Below, piece by piece: positions 60,831-64,000 of a DNA stretch of 64,000 nucleotides; the first letter of the stretch is position 1; each line of letters opens with the position of its first letter. The notes below the pieces were generated by a model, which saw nothing but the letters and a program-made list of their open reading frames with translations, searched no databases and was not told the origin of the DNA. The stretch comes from Hofstenia miamia (Eukaryota; Xenacoelomorpha; Acoela; Hofsteniidae), in assembly GCA_900660155.1 (NCBI GenBank), contig CABFPE010000740.1, positions 236,488-300,487 on the forward strand, given 5' to 3'. The position numbers were made by a program, and so were the translations under genes.

Positions 60831-62690
60831 ATGTAATGCACATTTAAAAACACAATACATTACAACTTGAACAAATATTTGAAGAATTTGAAATGAAAAA
60901 AGTGAAATTGATTTACTTATGCATTGTAATATCTGCTTTTAAAACGCCAATTACATAACTTTCAATTAATGGCCATAAATAACATTTTCATTTTCTCCCA
61001 TGTTCATTAATTGATTTTAAGCCCAATCTTTTCCAATAAATCAAAATTTCATTCTCAGCAAATCTGCTTGTACTAACTGTTTACAATAAGGTTAGAATAC
61101 TTCTACTTCTAACTTGTTCCTGTAAAATGAATGATTTGCAATTGATTCATTCATACATATACAAAATATTTACATATGCAAATTTGGCTATACTGAGATA
61201 CGAAGATAATTGTTGTGTTGAAACGGCTATAGCATGGAGGAAGTGCTATTGGCATTAACAATCCCAATAGCTAGAGGCACGAATTCAACGGCCTCAACAC
61301 ATTCAACAAATCCACATGTGGAGATGGAACAGCCTCACGAAAACAGATTGCGCAATTGGAATATCAATTGAAATTCACGAGATTTGAAAGCAAACAATTT
61401 ATTCCATTACGCTGATCGTACACTGATGTAAAGTAAATAAGAATTTTTTTGAAAAATGTAGGGTAAAGTAGTTTGGAGCATCATGGAATATTTTCATTCA
61501 TATGAAATGGCAAAATACCTACAACATTGTTCAAGAATTATTGCTTGGTTTGTACAATATACTTACTCAAATGACAAGTAAATTGTCTAGTTATATACAA
61601 AAACTTTACACAAAAAGACAATATGTGCGTATACAGTTGTGTACATACATTTGCCACCCAAGCCTACTTGAGGACAGTTTTTTGCAGAACATATTTAAAA
61701 TTTGTAACGCGGTTAAACTGAACAAAATATGCTATTAAAAATTAAATTCAATGAAAATTTTTTTTGGATTCTAACAGGTAGGTGCTGTCTTTCGTAATAA
61801 TCTCATTAGCTTTCTTAAACTTTTGCTTTGTTCTTGGCAAAAAGAATTAGTTTAACCAGTAGAAGTTCATCATCTGTTTTCCAGGTTGTGTCAGAAATAC
61901 ATCAACTGCAGATATAGTGTTGTTCTAAACTCCATCACCATAAACTTACACTTTCCTGGCAGTCATACAAAATTTGCTTCTTCATGTGACAAAACCCTTA
62001 AATCCTTTGCAAATACTTTTTTTTCAAACAAAAGTGATAACAAATCCAGCGTTCTTCAATAAAAAGATGGCAATCTTAGGACTGAGAGGCAATACCGAAA
62101 AAAATGACAATTTGGTCATATCTTTAAAGATTTTGATCAACGATTAAATTGGTAATATTATTTTTATATACAATATAAAGCAATGCATTGATAACAAAAC
62201 GTTCCAGAAGTTGTACCAAATACACATGTCGAAAATTATATATCCTATAAAAACTGTGCGGCCCGCAAAACGACTTGACAATCGCTAATGCATGGCAACG
62301 TTGCCATTTATTAAAAACGCCTTTAGACATTGCATGACATTAGTATTTATTTATTTTAATGTCAAAATGCAAAGTAAGATTTACATAAAGTGGATTTGCC
62401 AATATAAATTGCGTTTTTGAATCAAATTGAGATTGTTGAACTTAGGTGAAGAAAATAGAAGGGTAAACCGATTTTGCAAATTAAAATATTTGTCTGTTTA
62501 TAACCTTAAACAGCCAGTGGCCATTTAAAAGGACAAACTGCTCTTCCGCATTTATAAAAAAATTCCTCCAAACCCATTAGAAAATTTGGAAATTTGTGAA
62601 CTATGGACACTGGCAACATCAATTAGTGACATGCTTGAACGTAAGGTTCCGAATTTGTACTACAGTGAATTTTTGTGAATGAATTACTAT
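60830..62690. other. AT-rich stretch, nothing recognised
   Basis: No gene, RNA or repeat structure supported by eye. Confidence 0.5.
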
Positions 62691-62693
62691 TTT

Positions 62694-63470
62694 TCACTTA
62701 AAATTTCCGAGTATATATAGAATAGCTATGTCTGGCCTTCGTACTTCTATTACTTTGCTTGTCTGGATGTTGAAATCCCACAGTATCTTAACTTTCTCAT
62801 TTTCTATGATGCCCTGTGGCTTGTGCTCATACCACTTGTCTCCTGCTTCTAACCCATGCTGCGTGCTCAAACTCCAGTGTACCATTCTTCCCAAATTGTC
62901 ATGCCTGAACTTATACTCATTCTGTGCCAACTTCTCACACCCTGCTATCAGATGATCTACTGTCTCCGCCTCTTTCTTACATAGCCTACACTTATCACTT
63001 ACTTCTACTCTTCTGTCTATATGCTTCTTCACCCAGTTTGTTCTTATTGCTTGCTCCTGTGCTGCCATTGTCAGTGCTTATGTTTCTCTCTGCTCTGTAA
63101 CTTCTAATCCCATTCCTGCCTGCCTCCATTCTTCCAACATTCTCTTCCTGTAAGGCCAGGGTTAGACTACGTGATTGGTAGCAAGAAAAGAAACAAAATC
63201 GCGTCGAAACGCCAAAATAATTGCAGTTTCGACGTGATCTTGTTTCTTTTCTTGCTACCAATCACATAGTCTAACTGTGGCCTAACCCCTCTCATCTAGC
63301 CTGCTTCTTCTGTAACACTCAAATGCTGTCCTGTTCTGCTCATCTGTCCACTTGTGCCGTTGTCAATTGGTCTGTGTGGATCCTATACTGCCACTTCTCG
63401 AGTCCACACTCCCGATTGTGGAGTCCGCCTGTTGTCCGGAGATTCTTAGCACCCTCTGACCATTGAAGGC
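62694..63470 (-). pseudogene. LINE C-terminus: CCHC finger and restriction-like endonuclease
   Basis: Minus strand. Upstream frames include QLTTAQVDR and VLQKKQAR, then a nested MITE, then YRAERNISTDNGSTGASN and, in the main frame, EQAIRTNWVKKHIDRRVEVS. A zinc finger CRLCKKEAETVDHLIAGC (C-X2-C-X7-H-X4-C) is followed by NEYKFRHDNLGRMVHWSL, KWYEHKPQGII and KILWDFNIQTSKVIEVRRPD. The Cys-His finger followed by an R-PD motif is the arrangement of R2/R4-group LINEs with a restriction-like endonuclease that nicks target DNA. The frame stops shortly after the PD, so the catalytic Asp/Lys part is lost. Confidence 0.75.
63153..63289. mobile_element. Palindromic MITE (~135 bp) nested in the LINE
   Basis: Arms of about 62 bp. 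Left arm has GGGTTAGACTACGTGATTGG and TAGCAAGAAAAGAAACAAAA; the right arm is its complement (TTGTTTCTTTTCTTGCTACC, AATCACATAGTCTAACTGTG). Loop near AAATAATTGCAG. It interrupts the LINE reading. Confidence 0.85.
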
Positions 63471-63473
63471 CTG

Positions 63474-63507
<34 letters not shown>
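63474..63507. repeat. (ATT)n microsatellite
   Basis: Follows the LINE fragment; similar position to the tract at 53,288. Confidence 0.9.
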
Positions 63508-63508
<1 letters not shown>

Positions 63509-63765
63509 TATTATCTAATAAAACAGTATACATTAGGGGACGGTAATACACTTCATGCATTTGAAACATACATTCAACATTGAGCACCTACACAAACATC
63601 CACTCAAACATTGACTATATTATTATATATTGTACATATTAATTTGTAGTTATTTGTTCATGTTTATTTTCTTTTGTCATGTGTTAGTTTGTAGATCTTG
63701 TATACATATAATGCGCAATAAATTTGCTCTGACTCTTATTGTTATTACATAAAATTGCATTTCTC
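63508..63765 (+). other. Possible LINE 3' tail
   Basis: A sequence ending AATAAATTTGCTCTGACTCT TATTGTTATTA resembles the 3' UTR and short tandem tail of CR1/L2-like elements. No coding part. The rest to 64,000 is AT-rich. Confidence 0.3.
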
Positions 63766-64000
63766 GGAATTTTGATGTTGCGTTCTTTGATATTTTTAAT
63801 CAGAATTTTTCAGAATTCTTTGGAGAAATTATCAATGATATTTTTCAAATTTAACATATGAAAGACATTTTAATTTTCTTCACCAAAAATGTGTGAATTC
63901 ATTAACTTAACCAAATTACAACGTATAATGAAATATGTATCTATAATCTATATATAATATTCAAAACTATTAGTGTACTTTATTATAAATAAATCATTTT

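Overview
This is AT-rich eukaryotic (metazoan) DNA. Coding parts are small exons with GT-AG borders separated by long introns, and most other recognisable sequence is transposable-element debris. The one clear host gene is a B56-family (B', PPP2R5) regulatory subunit of protein phosphatase 2A on the minus strand. Ten exons can be placed between 59,323 and 24,210, ending at a TAG stop. At least one internal HEAT-repeat exon and the 5' end were not found. The combination of elements (Merlin, a protein-primed DNA polymerase element, a restriction-like-endonuclease LINE, CR1/L2-like LINEs, Ty3/gypsy) fits an aquatic invertebrate, but the species cannot be named from sequence alone.

Layout. 1-5 kb: two unrecognised plus-strand ORFs (817-1362, 4629-5018), a 42-bp minisatellite, and a Merlin-type DNA transposon with about 340-bp terminal inverted repeats (1917-3870). 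5-8 kb: AT-rich with almost nothing recognisable. 8.2-10.2 kb: a diverged tandem pair of about 0.9 kb around an assembly N. 10.5-13.7 kb: a broken Ty3/gypsy retrotransposon (primer binding site, gag, protease, start of RT). 13.7-21.8 kb: a decayed Polinton/Maverick-like element with a long terminal repeat and a protein-primed family B DNA polymerase pseudogene, interrupted by a minus-strand CR1/L2-like LINE (18.0-20.6 kb).

24.2-59.3 kb: the PPP2R5 gene. Its introns hold a nearly full-length LINE (27.9-32.3 kb), a 1.2-kb foldback element (32.4-33.6 kb), a LINE fragment, a mariner-type transposase fragment, gypsy fragments, a deleted relative of the 13.7-kb DNA-polymerase element with inverted termini (47.0-51.5 kb), a 1000-N gap, and part of a YMDD-type LINE. 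59.4-64 kb: foldback elements and the C-terminal part of the same LINE type, carrying its CCHC finger and a restriction-like endonuclease, with a palindromic MITE nested in it.

Assembly caution. Single Ns at 9143, 28628, 47878 and 49374 are contig joins. The region 46.8-50.55 kb holds near-identical overlaps (offsets about 1082 and 1181 bp) that look like unmerged contig ends, so the locus is probably about 2.3 kb shorter than shown.

Most interesting: the two members of one DNA-polymerase element family. One carries the polymerase gene. The other appears to be a short non-autonomous derivative with the same termini in inverted orientation and only the zinc-finger/N-terminal part of the gene.
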